Shown: positions 63,072 through 64,000 of the stretch, piece after piece | How positions within the stretch are numbered: the first letter of the stretch is position 1 | Layout: each line of letters starts with the position of its first letter | Assembly: GCA_963169045.1 (NCBI GenBank) | Contig: CAUJDF010000041.1 | Location: 128,872 to 192,871, forward strand | DNA from: Myxococcota bacterium | GTDB taxonomy: Bacteria > Myxococcota_A > Bradymonadia > UBA7976 > UBA1532 | Direction of reading: 5' to 3' | DNA length: 64,000 nt | Translations under genes and position numbers: made by a program | Notes under the pieces: generated by a model | Told to the model about the DNA's origin: nothing | What the model saw: the letters and a program-made list of their open reading frames with translations, nothing else | Database searches by the model: none

Positions 63072-63806
63072 GTGCGACACCTTCCCTCTCTGGTCGTCCT
63101 GCTCTTCGCGTCCACGGCGTCGGCCCACTTCGACTTCGGCCTGCGGGTCGAGCGCCTCACGACCGACGAGTCGCTGCGCTTCACCTGCGACACGCCGTGC
63201 GACGTCGAGTCCGATCCGACGTGCGTCGGCAACCCGAACGTCCCGCTCTGCGAGGACACGTCGCTCGACGAGCCGCACCAGGGCTGGGGCTTCGGCGGCC
63301 TCATCGGCATGGGCACGGGCGGCCGCATGTGGGCCGCCGGCGTGCGCCTCGCAGGCACGATCGGCTACTACGAGCCGGTGGACGACCCGAGCGCCACCGA
63401 CACCGGCGCGCAGCCCCACGTGCGCGACGTCGTGCTGGCCCACGTCAGCTTCGAGGTCCCGCTCGAGCTCAGCTTCGGCGGGCGCGGCGGCCAGGGCTTC
63501 CTGCAGGCGGTGCCCCGCGTCGGCATCCTCAACTACGTCGAGGGCCGCGACGAGGACGCCGACACGTTCACCGCCGGCGTGATGGTCGTCGCCGGCTTCC
63601 GGTTCGGCGGCGGCGGCGGCCAGATCGGCCTCGACGCCGGCCCCGTGCTGCACCCGTCCTTCGGCGGCTGGATGGTCGAGGGCACGTACCGCGCCGGCAT
63701 GGAGCCCGAGGCCGCCGACCCGGAGCCGGAGCGCCCCGTCAAGAAGAAGCCCGCCCGCAAGCCCGCCCGCAAGCCCATCAAGAAGAAGCCGAAGCCCCGC
63801 GGCTGA
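63072..63806 (+). CDS. Exported beta-rich protein with Lys/Pro/Ala C-terminal tail
   Basis: 244 aa from the GTG at 63072. Signal peptide (VVLLFASTASAHFD). The middle is Gly-rich and strand-forming (GWGFGGLIGMGTGGRMWAAGVRLAGTIGYYE, AGVMVVAGFRFGGGGGQIGLDAGPVLHPSFGGW), like a small outer-membrane barrel. The last 30 residues are KKKPARKPARKPIKKKPKPRG, a strongly basic tail that could bind LPS, nucleic acid or peptidoglycan. Family not recognised. Confidence 0.65.
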   Translation: MRHLPSLVVLLFASTASAHFDFGLRVERLTTDESLRFTCDTPCDVESDPTCVGNPNVPLCEDTSLDEPHQGWGFGGLIGMGTGGRMWAAGVRLAGTIGYYEPVDDPSATDTGAQPHVRDVVLAHVSFEVPLELSFGGRGGQGFLQAVPRVGILNYVEGRDEDADTFTAGVMVVAGFRFGGGGGQIGLDAGPVLHPSFGGWMVEGTYRAGMEPEAADPEPERPVKKKPARKPARKPIKKKPKPRG

Positions 63807-63884
63807 ATCCCGCGACCTCCCCGTCCGGCGGCTGCTCCAAGCACCGCGGGGCAGACTCGCCCGACGTGACGAGGGAGGTCGCAC

Positions 63885-64000
63885 ATGGCCGCGAAGGTGG
63901 CAATCAACGGCATGGGCCGCATCGGCCGGGCCACGCTCAAGATCGTGATGGAGAAGCCGGAGCTCGAGCTCGTGGCGGTCAACGACCTGGTACCGCCGGA
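63885..64000 (+). CDS. gapA: Glyceraldehyde-3-phosphate dehydrogenase, N-terminal part (cut by window end)
   Basis: Only the first 38 codons are in the window: [32 protein letters not shown], the NAD-binding start of type-I GAPDH (GxGRIGR). ATG at 63885 follows GGGAGGTC. The rest, including the catalytic Cys, lies beyond 64000. Isoform and cofactor preference cannot be told. Confidence 0.85.
   Translation, partial: MAAKVAINGMGRIGRATLKIVMEKPELELVAVNDLVPP

Overview
This is GC-rich bacterial chromosomal DNA with dense coding on both strands. It most likely comes from a myxobacterium or close relative (Myxococcota, formerly Deltaproteobacteria). The signs are two proteins with MYXO-CTERM-like C-termini (hydrophobic segment plus Arg tail), many lipoproteins with Gly/Ala/Asp/Pro-rich low-complexity linkers, MopE-type DxDGD repeats, PPC domains, EGF-like Cys-rich secreted proteins, a leucine-type acyl-CoA carboxylase and an alkyl-DHAP synthase-like enzyme. 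I see no rRNA, tRNA, CRISPR array, integrase or intact transposase.

Layout. 1-9.2 kb: hisC-type aminotransferase, a double-PilZ protein, a TPR/YggX-like fusion, a frameshifted lipoprotein relic, ligA and maeB (coupled), and an agmatinase-type ureohydrolase. 9.3-10.1 kb: non-coding and decayed DNA with a Uma2-type nuclease relic and three 43-bp tandem repeats. 10.2-33.6 kb: a secreted-protein region with a GH13 amylase lipoprotein, a very large modular lipoprotein, Cys-rich/PPC lipoproteins, a MopE-type lipoprotein and a metzincin-like protease. Housekeeping genes sit inside it: fabI, a lipid-type gene group (SDR, acyltransferase, glycerol-1-phosphate dehydrogenase) and rnhC. 33.6-40.9 kb: a QueD-like protein without its zinc ligands, a membrane-anchored protein, a polysaccharide deacetylase, a TIGR03790-like protein, a MYXO-CTERM Cys-rich protein, a KamA-family radical SAM enzyme and a coiled-coil exported protein. 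41-53 kb: acyl-CoA metabolism (acyl-CoA dehydrogenase, anthraniloyl/salicylyl-CoA monooxygenase-like fusion, BKACE enzyme plus two acyl-CoA carboxylase subunits), an SGNH lipoprotein and a HAD phosphatase. 53-58 kb: an sodB-speA-AGPS-like run. 58.4-64 kb: an outer-membrane protein, an ECF sigma / anti-sigma operon, a YihG-like acyltransferase, a DksA/TraR zinc-finger protein, a Lys-rich-tailed exported protein and the start of gapA.

How the genes fit together. SpeA makes agmatine from arginine, and the ureohydrolase at 8.2-9.2 kb could turn it into putrescine. The glycerol-1-phosphate dehydrogenase, two PlsC-type acyltransferases and the AGPS-like enzyme point to unusual glycerolipid or ether-lipid metabolism. 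The BKACE/carboxylase group fits branched-chain acyl-CoA catabolism. Many same-strand neighbours overlap by exactly four bases, usually GTGA, which suggests translational coupling even between functionally unrelated genes.

The best candidates for something new are the ECF operon, whose anti-sigma factor carries a triplicated putative sigma-binding repeat and whose first gene is a small acidic protein; the zinc-less QueD paralogue; the cysteine-free YggX-like domain fused to TPRs; and the G1P dehydrogenase gene group with an SDR that lacks its catalytic Tyr and Lys. All functional statements are homology judgements by eye; no database search was run.
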